The notes under the pieces: generated by a model | The model's input: the letters and a program-made list of their open reading frames with translations, nothing else | What the model was told of the DNA's origin: nothing | Database searches by the model: none | Source: an uncultured Clostridium sp. | GTDB lineage: Bacteria; Bacillota; Clostridia; Clostridiales; Clostridiaceae | Length of the DNA stretch: 64,000 nt | Direction: 5' to 3' | NCBI GenBank assembly: GCA_900547475.1 | Contig: URGW01000017.1 | Location: forward strand, 9,204 to 73,203 | Program-made: the position numbers and the translations under genes | Shown: positions 37,319 to 45,901 of the stretch, one piece after another | Layout: the number at the start of each line of letters is the position of its first letter | How positions within the stretch are numbered: the first letter of the stretch is position 1

Positions 37319-38341
37319 CATTTTTGTAATAGTAGTGAAATCAGATATTTTATTAAACTTAATTTTAAACAAAGTATATTGATTTTTTACTGATTCAACC
37401 TCAAATGAACTTCCTAATTTATTTAAAATCTTTTTAGAAAAATAAAGTCCCATTCCAGTTGATTTATATATAGTATTTCTTCCATTAGTACCTGTAAATC
37501 CCTTATTAAATACTCTTTCTATATCTTCTTCAGCTATTCCAATTCCATTATCTCTTATATTTAAACAAATATAATTATCATTTTCTTCACCATAAAATTT
37601 AATTTTTCCATTTTCTTTAGAATACTTTATTGCATTATTAATAAGCTGATCTAAAACATATAAAATCCACTTTTTATCAGTAAAAATATAATAATCAAGA
37701 TTATCTAGTTTTATTTCCATATTACTCCTTATTAACATAAAAGCATTATTTTTTATAGCTTCCTTTATTAAATCTTGTAATTTAATTTCAGAAATAAATA
37801 TATCTTCAGCTGCTGCTGTTGCTCTACTTCCATACATAACTGAATTAACTAAAAAATTAATTTTTTCTGTTTGATTCTTAATATCTGTGCTAATTTCTTC
37901 ATCATCAACACGTTCTAAAGTCATAGATATAGCACTAATAGGTAATTTTATTTCATGAACCCATTTTGAAATATACTCTTCCATATCTTTAATTTGTGCA
38001 TCCTTCATATCTAATACTTCTGAATATTTATCTTCTTTTTTATTAATTATATATGTCATTATTTCTTCTTCTAAAGACTCACCCTCAATATCATTTACAG
38101 TAATATCATTATCCTCTTCGATAATTTCATATATGGTACTAAATCTTTCTTTCCAAAGTATATATTTAATGATAAAAGCTCCAATATAAAGTGTAACTAG
38201 AATTACATCTAAGTAGTATATTTCTCCCATTCGACCCTTTAGCAAATTTAATACTAAAAAATAAATGTTAATACAAACTAAAATTCCAAAATTAAATAAG
38301 ATACTTTTTATATTTTCTTTGATAAATCTTTTTAAACTCAT
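37316..38341 (-). CDS. Bce-type intramembrane-sensing histidine kinase
   Basis: A 341-residue kinase with two closely spaced N-terminal membrane segments (about 12-34 and 41-62) and almost no external loop, as BceS kinases have. The phospho-acceptor is in WVHEIKLPISAI; ATPase motifs are NNAIKYS, DNGIGI and GMGLYFSK. Such kinases sense through the partner transporter. Its ATG overlaps the regulator stop by four bases. Confidence 0.94.
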   Translation of the reverse strand: MSLKRFIKENIKSILFNFGILVCINIYFLVLNLLKGRMGEIYYLDVILVTLYIGAFIIKYILWKERFSTIYEIIEEDNDITVNDIEGESLEEEIMTYIINKKEDKYSEVLDMKDAQIKDMEEYISKWVHEIKLPISAISMTLERVDDEEISTDIKNQTEKINFLVNSVMYGSRATAAAEDIFISEIKLQDLIKEAIKNNAFMLIRSNMEIKLDNLDYYIFTDKKWILYVLDQLINNAIKYSKENGKIKFYGEENDNYICLNIRDNGIGIAEEDIERVFNKGFTGTNGRNTIYKSTGMGLYFSKKILNKLGSSFEVESVKNQYTLFKIKFNKISDFTTITKM

Positions 38342-39018
38342 TGTATTAAATATCCTATTCCTTTTTTAGTTTTAATAACATCGCCTAATCCTAATTCTCT
38401 TATTCTACTTCTAAGTCTTGTAATATTTACAGTTAAGGTATTATCACTAACAAATTCATCATCATTCCATAAGCTCATCATAAGCTTTTCTCTAGATACT
38501 ACTTTTCCTTTATTTTTTATTAGTAATGATAATATTTTTATTTCATTCTTAGTAAGCTCTATTTCGTTATCCTTATATCTAAAAATACACTTTTCTATAT
38601 CTAAAACTGCATCATTATAATAAATTAGTGAATCTGAAGTAATATAATCATAGCTTCTACGTAATAATGCATTAATCTTTGATATTAATACTTCTACAGA
38701 AAAAGGCTTTGTAATATAATCATCTCCACCATTATTCATCCCCATAATAATATCCATATTAGAGTCCCTAGAAGATAGAAATATTATAGGAACCTTAGAA
38801 ATCTCTCTTATCTTTTCACACAAATAAAAGCCATCATAAAAAGGTAAATTCACATCCATCAATACAAGACTTGGTTTTTTCTCTATAAATTCATTTACGA
38901 TATTATTAAACTCTTCTATTAACTCTACTTCAAAAGCCCATTTTCTTAAAGATAAAGCTAACTCTCTAGAAACATCTAAATCATCTTCAATTAACAATAT
39001 TTTTTTCAAACTTTTCAC
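38338..39018 (-). CDS. Bce-type response regulator
   Basis: A 226-residue OmpR-family regulator: acidic DD pair, phospho-Asp in LVLMDVNLPFYDG, Lys in YITKPF, and a winged helix (about 130-226). It is the first gene of the regulator-kinase-ATPase-permease run and should control the ABC genes. Confidence 0.94.
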   Translation of the reverse strand: MKSLKKILLIEDDLDVSRELALSLRKWAFEVELIEEFNNIVNEFIEKKPSLVLMDVNLPFYDGFYLCEKIREISKVPIIFLSSRDSNMDIIMGMNNGGDDYITKPFSVEVLISKINALLRRSYDYITSDSLIYYNDAVLDIEKCIFRYKDNEIELTKNEIKILSLLIKNKGKVVSREKLMMSLWNDDEFVSDNTLTVNITRLRSRIRELGLGDVIKTKKGIGYLIQ

Positions 39019-39132
39019 CTCTTATTTAATAACTTGCGAATCTTATTAAAATACTATCATAATTTTACCATTTTATTCTTCTGTTTATTTTCTACATAAT
39101 TATGGTATAATTCTAAAGTAATATTTTGAAAT

Positions 39133-39212
39133 ACCGTAGAGGATGGCTACGGTGGTTGTACGTATTCCCACCTTGGGTTATTGGTGATTATCATCATAAC
39201 TTAAGGGGGTGG
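39133..39212 (+). promoter_or_regulatory. Structured leader before a small membrane ORF
   Basis: A 7-bp perfect hairpin ACCGTAG/CTACGGT (39133-39139 with 39147-39153), then CCACC (39168-39172), which can pair with GGTGG inside the very strong ribosome site AAGGGGGTGG (39203-39212). Pairing would hide that site. Confidence 0.4.
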
Positions 39213-39220
39213 TATTGGAT

Positions 39221-39382
39221 ATGGTTGAATTGATTATAAAGAGCTGTATTGTTATTTATATAATTAGATTAGTTTTAAAACATAATCTTTTTGTTCATTA
39301 TGTAAAGATTTCAGTAAAATTTATTGGTCTTGATATTGAAATTAAAAGCAAACAAAAAGATGCTCCATCCAGCGAAGATTAG
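39221..39382 (+). CDS. Small putative membrane protein
   Basis: A 53-residue ORF read from the sequence, with AAGGGGGTGG 8 bases before the ATG. The N-terminal ~30 residues are hydrophobic (LIIKSCIVIYIIRLVL) and the tail is charged (KSKQKDAPSSED). Two hairpins follow, at 39354-39392 and 39448-39471, the second a good terminator. Small hydrophobic ORFs behind structured leaders include type I toxins, but no antisense RNA is evident. Confidence 0.5.
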   Translation: MVELIIKSCIVIYIIRLVLKHNLFVHYVKISVKFIGLDIEIKSKQKDAPSSED

Positions 39383-39447
39383 CATCATTTTTGTTAACAT
39401 ATTCGTTTAAATCTAATAGCCCTAAAACTAAAAACGTTCTAAGGATT

Positions 39448-39471
39448 AGCTTAGTGTTAGCGCACTAAGCT
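39448..39471 (+). terminator. Terminator
   Basis: AGCTTAGTG/CACTAAGCT with a 6-base loop and a following TTTTC run. Confidence 0.75.
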
Positions 39472-39531
39472 TTTCTTATTTATATTATATCAAATTTTCA
39501 TTAAAAATAAACTTATATTTTTTAACTATTC

Positions 39532-39693
39532 TTACAAAGATTTTTCCATTATATACTCGTTATATCCTGAATCATCATTCAATTGCTCTTTTATTATCTT
39601 AAATCCTCTATCTATATAAAATTCTACTGATTTTTTATTAATTCTATTTGTATTAATTGATATAGTTATTATATCTTCTTGATTATATTTTAT
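39532..39693 (-). pseudogene. GNAT acetyltransferase remnant (C-terminal part)
   Basis: About 53 codons ending at a stop at 39532 read like the last third of a GNAT acetyltransferase: ISINTNRINKKSVEFYIDRG then FKIIKEQLNDDSGYNEYIME. Upstream the frame is closed by a TAA, and no acetyl-CoA loop or start is present. It is a decayed fragment. Confidence 0.7.
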
Positions 39694-39721
39694 TTATCTT
39701 ATTGTATCTATTTATTACTTA

Positions 39722-39823
39722 TTATTGAAATTTATCAATCATACTCCACATTATAAGTTGTAATCTTATATCTACTTCTTCATTTACACCTCTAGTTACA
39801 TACCTATTATCTTTCTTGAACAT
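39722..39823 (-). pseudogene. Truncated DUF960 gene
   Basis: A 33-codon ORF (MFKKDNRYVTRGVNEEVDIR then LQLIMWSMIDKFQ) that is clearly the first third of the DUF960 protein encoded intact at 50281-50586 (MFKKESRYITRGANEKLDLR). It keeps an AAGGAGAT site but is cut off right after SMIDK. It follows a paralogue of the 50964-51293 gene, as in the intact element, so it is probably a relic of a second copy. Confidence 0.85.
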
Positions 39824-39883
39824 ATTTCTTTATCTCCTTATCATTGCAAGCTTTTATAGTAATATTAATTCACCCTCCTTATC

Positions 39884-40222
39884 TTATTCTAGTAGGAACT
39901 TAGAAAGTTCTTCTGTAGTTACTACTACAATTGCATAATCACTCGAAAGCAAAAATAGTGAAGAAGTCCAATTAACTCCTTCACTACATTCAATAACATC
40001 AGTATATTCTGGTACTAAACCTTGTAATTTATCTTGTTTCAGTATTTCGCTATCTACGATATTTTCTGCTATAACTACATATCCACCTAAGTCAGATTCT
40101 ATATCTCTATTAACTCCATAGTTTTCATTCAGTATATCTATTGTTACTTTTATGCTTTCAATTACTTCTGATGGTATATTGTTTACTTCTAGTAATTGAT
40201 TTTCTTTATAAATCTTCTTCAT
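39884..40222 (-). CDS. Element-type protein of unknown function, paralogue of 50964-51293
   Basis: A 112-residue protein. Its C-terminal half is nearly identical to the gene at 50964-51293: DLGGYVVIAENIV, EYTDVIECSEGVNWTSSLFL and YAIVVVTTEELSKFLLE. Family not recognised. It lies outside the left repeat of the integrated element, next to a truncated DUF960. ATG 40222 is better spaced from GGGAGG than ATG 40225. A hairpin sits just upstream of the ribosome site, as in the paralogue. Confidence 0.8.
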   Translation of the reverse strand: MKKIYKENQLLEVNNIPSEVIESIKVTIDILNENYGVNRDIESDLGGYVVIAENIVDSEILKQDKLQGLVPEYTDVIECSEGVNWTSSLFLLSSDYAIVVVTTEELSKFLLE

Positions 40223-40225
40223 CAT

Positions 40226-40567
40226 TAATCCTCCCTAAATATAAAAACTTCTATATGCAATCTAATTACACATAGAAGTTTTTATAAGTAATCTCTTTTA
40301 TTCAACATATTATTCTTAACTATAATATATATTTATATTTTAGATTTATTTTGTAATAGATTAATGTTGTCACCCTATCAAAATTAACTATTCAATTCAA
40401 TTCAAGGATTCATTTAATTTAATCTAAACGTTAAATACCTATTTATTTAGTATCTTAAAAATCAAACTAATTCGTCTTATAATACAATTATTCATCAAAA
40501 TCTTTTAGTATCATTATAATCTATTAACAATAAAACAACAATTTTATCTAACCTATAAATTGGAAAT
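40226..40567. other. Intergenic region with terminator-like hairpin
   Basis: It holds a hairpin at 40248-40284 (AAAACTTCTATATG paired with CATAGAAGTTTT) immediately before the ribosome site of the 39884 gene, and one copy of a 29-base repeat at 40458-40486. Otherwise nothing seen. Confidence 0.5.
40458..40486 (+). repeat. 29-base imperfect repeat, copy A
   Basis: AAAATCAAACTA, six variable bases, then CTTATAATACA. The same arrangement is at 41322-41350. The role is unknown; TTATAAT could be a -10. Confidence 0.55.
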
Positions 40568-41047
40568 TTATATGCCTAACTCTTGAAATTCACCAATAGG
40601 TATGCTTATATTAAATTTAAGACTTGTATTTTCATCAGCTACTATTTTTATTCTGTTAATACCCTTCTTAATTTGTAAAGTATTTGTTACATAATCCAGT
40701 ACATCTGAACCCTTAGTTGCTTCGATAAGATTTGTAACAGAACTATCTGGAGCGATTAACACTAATTTTAATTTTCCACTTGTTACATTTAACAAGTACG
40801 TCATATCCACCTCAATATCTTTATCAGATTCATAAGTCCAAATTGTATCCATTCCTTCTATTTTTTTTATTACACCATTAAATTCTTGTCCCTCAATATT
40901 TTGTTTCTCAACATCTAGGTTGAAACTATTGGTGTTGCTCGAAATTTTCTCATTATCATTATAAATAGAAGTCATATGATTTTTAGAACATCCACCTAAC
41001 ACCATAACCAAAACTATAAAAAACACTACATATTTATATTTTTTCAT
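40568..41047 (-). CDS. Lipoprotein of unknown function
   Basis: A 159-residue lipoprotein with lipobox VLGGC (C20). The mature part looks beta-rich (VDMTYLLNVTSGKLKLVLIA, INRIKIVADENTSLKFNISI) and may be an immunoglobulin- or jelly-roll-like domain. It follows the 62-residue membrane protein by 36 bases, probably one operon. It sits on the chromosomal side of the left att repeat. Confidence 0.75.
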   Translation of the reverse strand: MKKYKYVVFFIVLVMVLGGCSKNHMTSIYNDNEKISSNTNSFNLDVEKQNIEGQEFNGVIKKIEGMDTIWTYESDKDIEVDMTYLLNVTSGKLKLVLIAPDSSVTNLIEATKGSDVLDYVTNTLQIKKGINRIKIVADENTSLKFNISIPIGEFQELGI

Positions 41048-41083
41048 TTTTATACCTCTCTTTCAAATTCTAATTTATCTGCT

Positions 41084-41272
41084 TTATTTCTTGCCTTCAT
41101 AATCTATTACAGAACCAATCAAAATTCCAAGCAACATTCCAAATCCCGCACTAATACCAATACTAAATCCTGCATTAAACTTCAAAATCATCCATAATAG
41201 AATTCCTATACAAGCACCAGTAACAAATCCAAGAACTAAAAATATAGTCAGATATTTATATTCATTTATCAT
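41084..41272 (-). CDS. Small membrane protein
   Basis: A 62-residue protein with two membrane segments (about 7-31 and 36-54), glycine-rich, with a short charged tail. No family recognised. It is encoded just before the lipoprotein gene. Confidence 0.65.
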   Translation of the reverse strand: MINEYKYLTIFLVLGFVTGACIGILLWMILKFNAGFSIGISAGFGMLLGILIGSVIDYEGKK

Positions 41273-41321
41273 CTCATATTTGCTCCTCTATCTAATTAAT
41301 TCATATTTATACAGTAGTTTT

Positions 41322-41350
41322 AAAATCAAACTACCCCGACTTATAATACA
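41322..41350 (+). repeat. 29-base imperfect repeat, copy B
   Basis: Second copy of the repeat at 40458-40486; the outer 12 and 11 bases are identical and the inner six differ. Confidence 0.55.
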
Positions 41351-41436
41351 TTTCTTAATCATTTTACATCTCTCATTATACCATAATATTCTATTTTTAA
41401 TAAATATATCAATAAACTTTATTCTTATATTGTAAA

Positions 41437-41472
41437 AAACTCCTACCTATGTATGAATATAAGTAGGAGTCT
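41437..41472. terminator. Terminator hairpin, probably the original end of the rlmH transcript
   Basis: AAAAACTCCTAC pairs with GTAGGAGT about 40 bases outside the left att repeat. Before the element inserted this would have lain just past the rlmH stop codon. Confidence 0.6.
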
Positions 41473-41513
41473 CAGTATCTTATAAATACTTTTATCTATT
41501 TACAATTTCAGTA

Positions 41514-41541
41514 AAAACCTCATTTATTTATGATACGGTTC
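41514..41541. repeat. Left attachment repeat
   Basis: 28 bases matching 53475-53502 except at one position (A at 41533, G at 53494). On the minus strand it reads GAACCGTATCATAAATAA, the rlmH terminal codons. It is embedded in a hairpin: TGATACGG/CCGTATCA (41531-41538 with 41543-41550) inside AACCTCA/TGAGGTT, which also serves as terminator for the 41572 gene. Confidence 0.92.
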
Positions 41542-41571
41542 TCCGTATCAGTATTAAGTGAGGTTTTTTTT

Positions 41572-42351
41572 CTATTTTAGTACCTCTATTAAATCTTCTA
41601 ATTCTGTATACGGCATCTTTGATAACTCCATTAAATTATATAACATAGCTCCCATACCTTGAACTCTAATATCAGCTGGCGCTATATATGGCATTTCTAA
41701 AATAACACTACCATTTCCACCAACTAGCCCAATATTATACAATTCAAGTGTATCCTGTAATACAGATATCAAAGTACATCCACTTACTCCACCATTCGTA
41801 TAGTCTTCTTTTCTTAATATCTGAATTGGTAACTGCTGATTTATAGCAAATAAATTTATTAATTTTATTTGTCTATAAGTTAACCTCTTTGATATATTAA
41901 TTAATTGATTAGCTTGTTCCCTACTTATAGTTTTATCAAATGCAATATTAGCTACTAAATTACCATAATACTTTAGCTTTTTTTCTTCATGTTCTCTTTG
42001 AGCTGAAAACATTATACCCTCTACAATTTCATCAGCTGTTGACCTATTAGTATCATCATTCTCAAAAAATCCATCATCTCTTAACTTCTTACCACTTTTT
42101 ATATTTTCATCTATTTTCTCTAACGCATATGTAGCTGTTGCTCCTATTTTATTATTCTCTCTTTTTGATAATACCCTATTCTTTATTTCTGAACCTAGCT
42201 TTGAAAATACTTTTTCTACAGCTTTTCCTCCTGCTATCCCAAGCATAGCTCCTGCTGGTCCAGCAACAACTCCGCCAATGACTGCACCAGTAGTTGCTCC
42301 AGTTATCTCTGAACCTGATTCTATCAAAAATTCAATCATCTCATCTTTCAT
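41572..42351 (-). CDS. Glycine-zipper protein of unknown function, element cargo
   Basis: A 259-residue protein. Residues about 10-45 form a Gly/Ala-rich glycine-zipper segment (TGAVIGGVVAGPAGAMLGIA) that can insert in membranes. The rest is helical and soluble (EREHEEKKLKYYGNLVANIA-like, RLTYRQIKLINLF). Proteins of this plan occur in phages and mobile elements, sometimes as abortive-infection or exclusion factors, but I cannot assign it. It lies between the left att repeat and the recombinase gene. ATG 42351 is chosen after GAGGAG. Confidence 0.7.
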   Translation of the reverse strand: MKDEMIEFLIESGSEITGATTGAVIGGVVAGPAGAMLGIAGGKAVEKVFSKLGSEIKNRVLSKRENNKIGATATYALEKIDENIKSGKKLRDDGFFENDDTNRSTADEIVEGIMFSAQREHEEKKLKYYGNLVANIAFDKTISREQANQLINISKRLTYRQIKLINLFAINQQLPIQILRKEDYTNGGVSGCTLISVLQDTLELYNIGLVGGNGSVILEMPYIAPADIRVQGMGAMLYNLMELSKMPYTELEDLIEVLK

Positions 42352-42422
42352 TCTACAATACACTCCTCAAAATAATTAGTATTAATATAATTATACTATA
42401 TTAATGCTAATTGAATAATAAT

Positions 42423-44120
42423 CTATATAACAACATCTAAATTCAATACCTTCAATCCAACATTTATTAACATAAAAGAAGAAGGAATACCTTTAATAGG
42501 TACTCCTCCTTCTTTTACTAGATATTCAACTAGCTTATCATTTATATTAAGTTTTATTGATTCTATTTCTCTTGATTCATTCATCGTTATTTCAGATATT
42601 ATCATATGTAGTAACTTTTTCTGTTGCTCTCTACTTACACTACTATTTAATATCTTACTGAAATTCATAAGTATATCTTTAATGAACTCATATGGTATCT
42701 CTTCACTTACCTCCTCAGAAATTGTGTTTAGTAACGGCTTCTTTTCTTCTTCTAAAATTCTGATTTTCTCATTTAGTTCATTCTTTCTAGTTTGAAACTC
42801 CTCTTTAGTTAAAATGTCATCCTCATATGCTTCAAAGATTTTTCGTTTTCTTTTGTCCAGTTTTTCTAGCTCTTTATCTATGTCACCTAACAATCTTTTA
42901 GCTGGTTTAACTTTATCTTTTCTTTCCTTATTAATATTTTTAACAACTGCTTTAATCATTGCTTCATTAGATACTAATTCTTCAATCTTTTTAAACACAT
43001 ATTCATTAGCTTTATCTACTCTTATTGTATTACTATTACATACTGAAGTTCCTTTATTCTTCCAATTACCACAACAGTAATAAGCTATTCTCTTTTTACT
43101 ACCATCTGCTAATGTATTGGTTGTCCTAGAAATCACCATGCCAGCTCCACACTTAGGACATCTTAATATCCCTGTTAATGGATATTCTCCATCATATATT
43201 CTTGAAGGCTTTCCTTTCTTGCTTTCTAAAATTAATTGAACTTTATCCCATAGCTCTCTATCTATAATAGCTTCATGCTTTCCTTTAACTCTTATTGGAT
43301 TAGGATTTATATTTCTTCTTCTTTTTTCACTCCAATTTTGTCTTACATTATATCTTATTTCTCCTATGTATACTGGATTAGTTAGTATATCTCTTATACT
43401 TCCTACTGAAAAATCATTTCCTTTCTTAGTTTTATATCCTAACTTATTTATTTGATTAGTTATAGCTTTATATCCTTTTCCTTTGCTATATTCATTAAAA
43501 ATAAACCTTACTATTTCAGCTTCTTTTTCATTTATTTTTAGTTTATTTTTTCCCTTTTTTTCTTCTTCTGGTGAATTATTAGGTACTAAGTCATATCCTA
43601 AGACTCGTCCACCGCACCAATTTCCAGATTTTGCCTTTGCAATCATCCCCATCTTAACATTCTGTGCAATAGTCCCCCTTTCAAACTCTCCTATTAAAGC
43701 CATCATTTGAAATTGCATTCTTCCTGCTGGTGTATCTGTTTCAAAAGGTTCTGAATAAGATTTGAATGTTATATTGTTTTTCTCTAATAGATTTACAATC
43801 TTTAAAACATCTTCTAACTTTCTACTTACACGGTTTATCTTCCAAGATATAACCATATCGAACTTTCCTGCTTTAGCATCACTTAAAAGTTCTTTTAATG
43901 CTGGTCTATCTTTTATGTTTTTTCCACTTATTCCTCTATCAGAATAGCATTTATAGATTACATATCCCATCTTCTTACACCATTCTTCTAGTAATCTTTC
44001 TTGTTCATCTATACTGTAACCGTTCTCAGATTGTTCTTCAGTACTCACCCGGCAATATATGGCAATTAATTTCCTTCTTTTCTCAACTTTTATATCATTA
44101 ACCAATTTCTTAAATCCCAT
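42423..44120 (-). CDS. Large serine recombinase (integrase/excisionase of the element)
   Basis: A 565-residue large serine recombinase. The resolvase domain has the nucleophile S26 in YCRVSTEEQ and the downstream R-containing KINRVSRKLED. The recombinase domain follows, then a zinc ribbon (CPKCGAGM ... CCGNWKNKGTSVC), then a coiled coil (about 410-460). It resembles single-gene CcrC-type (about 558 residues) and phage integrases in length. It should catalyse insertion at the rlmH 3' end and excision. AGGAGGAG precedes the ATG. Confidence 0.95.
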   Translation of the reverse strand: MGFKKLVNDIKVEKRRKLIAIYCRVSTEEQSENGYSIDEQERLLEEWCKKMGYVIYKCYSDRGISGKNIKDRPALKELLSDAKAGKFDMVISWKINRVSRKLEDVLKIVNLLEKNNITFKSYSEPFETDTPAGRMQFQMMALIGEFERGTIAQNVKMGMIAKAKSGNWCGGRVLGYDLVPNNSPEEEKKGKNKLKINEKEAEIVRFIFNEYSKGKGYKAITNQINKLGYKTKKGNDFSVGSIRDILTNPVYIGEIRYNVRQNWSEKRRRNINPNPIRVKGKHEAIIDRELWDKVQLILESKKGKPSRIYDGEYPLTGILRCPKCGAGMVISRTTNTLADGSKKRIAYYCCGNWKNKGTSVCNSNTIRVDKANEYVFKKIEELVSNEAMIKAVVKNINKERKDKVKPAKRLLGDIDKELEKLDKRKRKIFEAYEDDILTKEEFQTRKNELNEKIRILEEEKKPLLNTISEEVSEEIPYEFIKDILMNFSKILNSSVSREQQKKLLHMIISEITMNESREIESIKLNINDKLVEYLVKEGGVPIKGIPSSFMLINVGLKVLNLDVVI

Positions 44121-44261
44121 AGAACTCCTCCTAATCTCTAATCAAATTTATAATATATACTTAACTTTTATTTTTATATCATTTAAGAATTAGATTATTT
44201 AGAAGTTACCCACTATAGGATAACTTCTAAATCTTTATTAATTTTTAAAGCTCTATTCTGA

Positions 44262-44744
44262 TTAAAGCAAATCTACCTTGTTATTTATGTACTCCATGCT
44301 CATCATGTTGTTTTTCTCCATTTCTGAATATCTCTCTTCTTTTAACTTTCTGTCATGTTCTATAATAATTTCACCATCTTCGATATTATAAACATTAGTA
44401 ACATTCATATATTCTCCACCATTTTTAATTTCAATTTTTAATTCTATTACAACTTCAGCACCTATTAATTCATTCATATTAAATTTTTCATACTCATCAT
44501 ATACATTAAAATCACTTCCTTTAATAGCTTTAATTAATTTATAAAATAAGTATGTAGTCCAAGGGGCTATAAGCATGTATTGTTTTATTGATGTTCCATT
44601 CTCTATTTCAAAAGTTATATATCCTTGCTCAAAAACTTTACCCTTAACAATCTTTTTGTCATTAAATTCACAGCTTACTATTTTACATTTCTTATATCCT
44701 TCTTCTATTTTTACACTTACTCCATCTTTCTTTATGATTGCCAT
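44262..44744 (-). CDS. OB-fold-like protein, candidate single-strand DNA-binding protein
   Basis: A 160-residue protein laid out like phage DUF669-type and SSB-like proteins: VKIEEGYKKCKIV, VFEQGYITFEIENG, LIGAEVVIELKIEIKNGGEY. It has no membrane segment. Replication modules with an SF3 helicase often carry such a protein, as does this one. Binding to DNA is inferred. AAGGAGAG precedes the ATG. Confidence 0.6.
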   Translation of the reverse strand: MAIIKKDGVSVKIEEGYKKCKIVSCEFNDKKIVKGKVFEQGYITFEIENGTSIKQYMLIAPWTTYLFYKLIKAIKGSDFNVYDEYEKFNMNELIGAEVVIELKIEIKNGGEYMNVTNVYNIEDGEIIIEHDRKLKEERYSEMEKNNMMSMEYINNKVDLL

Positions 44745-44795
44745 ATTTATCTCTCCTTTTATTTTTCTATTTTCTGCTTACTTATTGATTATTTT

Positions 44796-44939
44796 TTATT
44801 GATTATTTTCTTTAATCCAATTTATGAACCATTCACTATTCATTATTTCTTCTTGTTCTTTTATGCTTGTCCTATTCTCACATATTTGAATTATTGAATC
44901 TTCTAATCTTATCTTTTCTATTTTTCTATTGCTCTCCAT
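44796..44939 (-). CDS. Small element protein
   Basis: A 47-residue ORF read from the sequence, with AGGAGGAG before ATG 44939: MESNRKIEKIRLEDSIIQIC at the N-terminus and SEWFINWIKENNQ at the end. It sits in line between the OB-like and 45127 genes. No family recognised. Confidence 0.65.
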   Translation of the reverse strand: MESNRKIEKIRLEDSIIQICENRTSIKEQEEIMNSEWFINWIKENNQ

Positions 44940-45010
44940 TATGTACTCCTCCTAAATCATTTAATTTCACTAAGCACCGAACTATATAAGTTCAATGATT
45001 AGTAGATTTT

Positions 45011-45109
45011 CTAATTTTCTTCTACCCCATCTATTTTTGAAGCTATTATGTATAGGCTTAGTATCTCTGTTATTGCTTCAACTATATCGTCTATTGTTAA
45101 TTCATTCAT
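45011..45109 (-). CDS. Very small element ORF
   Basis: A 32-codon ORF (MNELTIDDIVEAITEILSLY then IIASKIDGVEEN) with GGAAGGT before the ATG. Amphipathic helical look. It lies in the same operon-like run; its size makes the call uncertain. Confidence 0.45.
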   Translation of the reverse strand: MNELTIDDIVEAITEILSLYIIASKIDGVEEN

Positions 45110-45126
45110 ATGTTATTACCTTCCAC

Positions 45127-45642
45127 TTAATCTATAGTTATTATCGCTACTTTATAATTTTCGTATGTAGTATAATTAACTTCTGAAAATGTAATTGAAG
45201 TTCTGTTGCTAAAATCTAATTGATACATTTCGGTTAGCTCATTTACTATACCAGCAGAATATATAGTCCCTTTTGTTTTAGAGTATTTTATACTTAAAAA
45301 GTTTTGATTGTCTGGTAATCTTTCTCCTACAGCAATTGCATTATCTGAACATGAAATTAGTATTTTAGGTGGATTACCTAACTCCTCCATGACATTATTT
45401 GAAAAGACAATCCTTTTACCACTTTTTTCAGTATTTATTATAGTAGCTACTCCTTGATTGATTTTTATTACACTTTTCTGTTTAGACTTAGAAGCCTTAA
45501 AGTTTTCTAAATTGTACTGTTGTTCTTGGGTTACTTCTTCAATTTCTTCTACTGTTTCTTCTATTGTTTCTTTGTTTTCATATTCTTCTCTCATATTTTC
45601 ATATTTAACCTTCGGTTTTGACCATCTTTTTACTACTGCCAT
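45127..45642 (-). CDS. Element protein of unknown function
   Basis: A 171-residue protein. The N-terminal third is basic then very acidic (KETIEETVEEIEEVTQEQQY); the C-terminal two thirds look like a compact mixed fold (RIVFSNNVMEELGNPPKILI, ITFSEVNYTTYENYKVAIIT). AAAGGAGA precedes the ATG. It follows the helicase gene, so a replication role is possible but unproven. Confidence 0.65.
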   Translation of the reverse strand: MAVVKRWSKPKVKYENMREEYENKETIEETVEEIEEVTQEQQYNLENFKASKSKQKSVIKINQGVATIINTEKSGKRIVFSNNVMEELGNPPKILISCSDNAIAVGERLPDNQNFLSIKYSKTKGTIYSAGIVNELTEMYQLDFSNRTSITFSEVNYTTYENYKVAIITID

Positions 45643-45901
45643 TTTTTAATCTCCTTTTGCTTATTACTTGATTTATTCATTACCTCACTTTTAGGACTCA
45701 CTCAGTCCTTTTCTCAGTCTCTTAGTCTCAAGTCTATTCTATTGATTTATGTAGTCTAGGACGTATGGACGCATATGTTACCACCTTCTTTCAGTTTATT
45801 ATTCATGAAACATCTTCTTTTTGATATTTCATGAATTTTCTTAGTCCTTTAGCCCTAGTTGTTGGTACATCTAAATTTCAGCATTTTATCTTAGCCACCA
45901 A
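45643..45901. other. Spacer with inverted repeat and tiny ORFs
   Basis: A 9-bp perfect inverted repeat TTCATGAAA/TTTCATGAA at about 45804-45836, and on the minus strand an 11-codon ORF (MRPYVLDYINQ) behind AAGAAGGTGG. Neither can be assigned. Confidence 0.35.

Noticed and set aside
45740..45782. 11-codon ORF (MRPYVLDYINQ) as a gene
   Set aside because: It has a good ribosome site but is too short to separate from chance without conservation.
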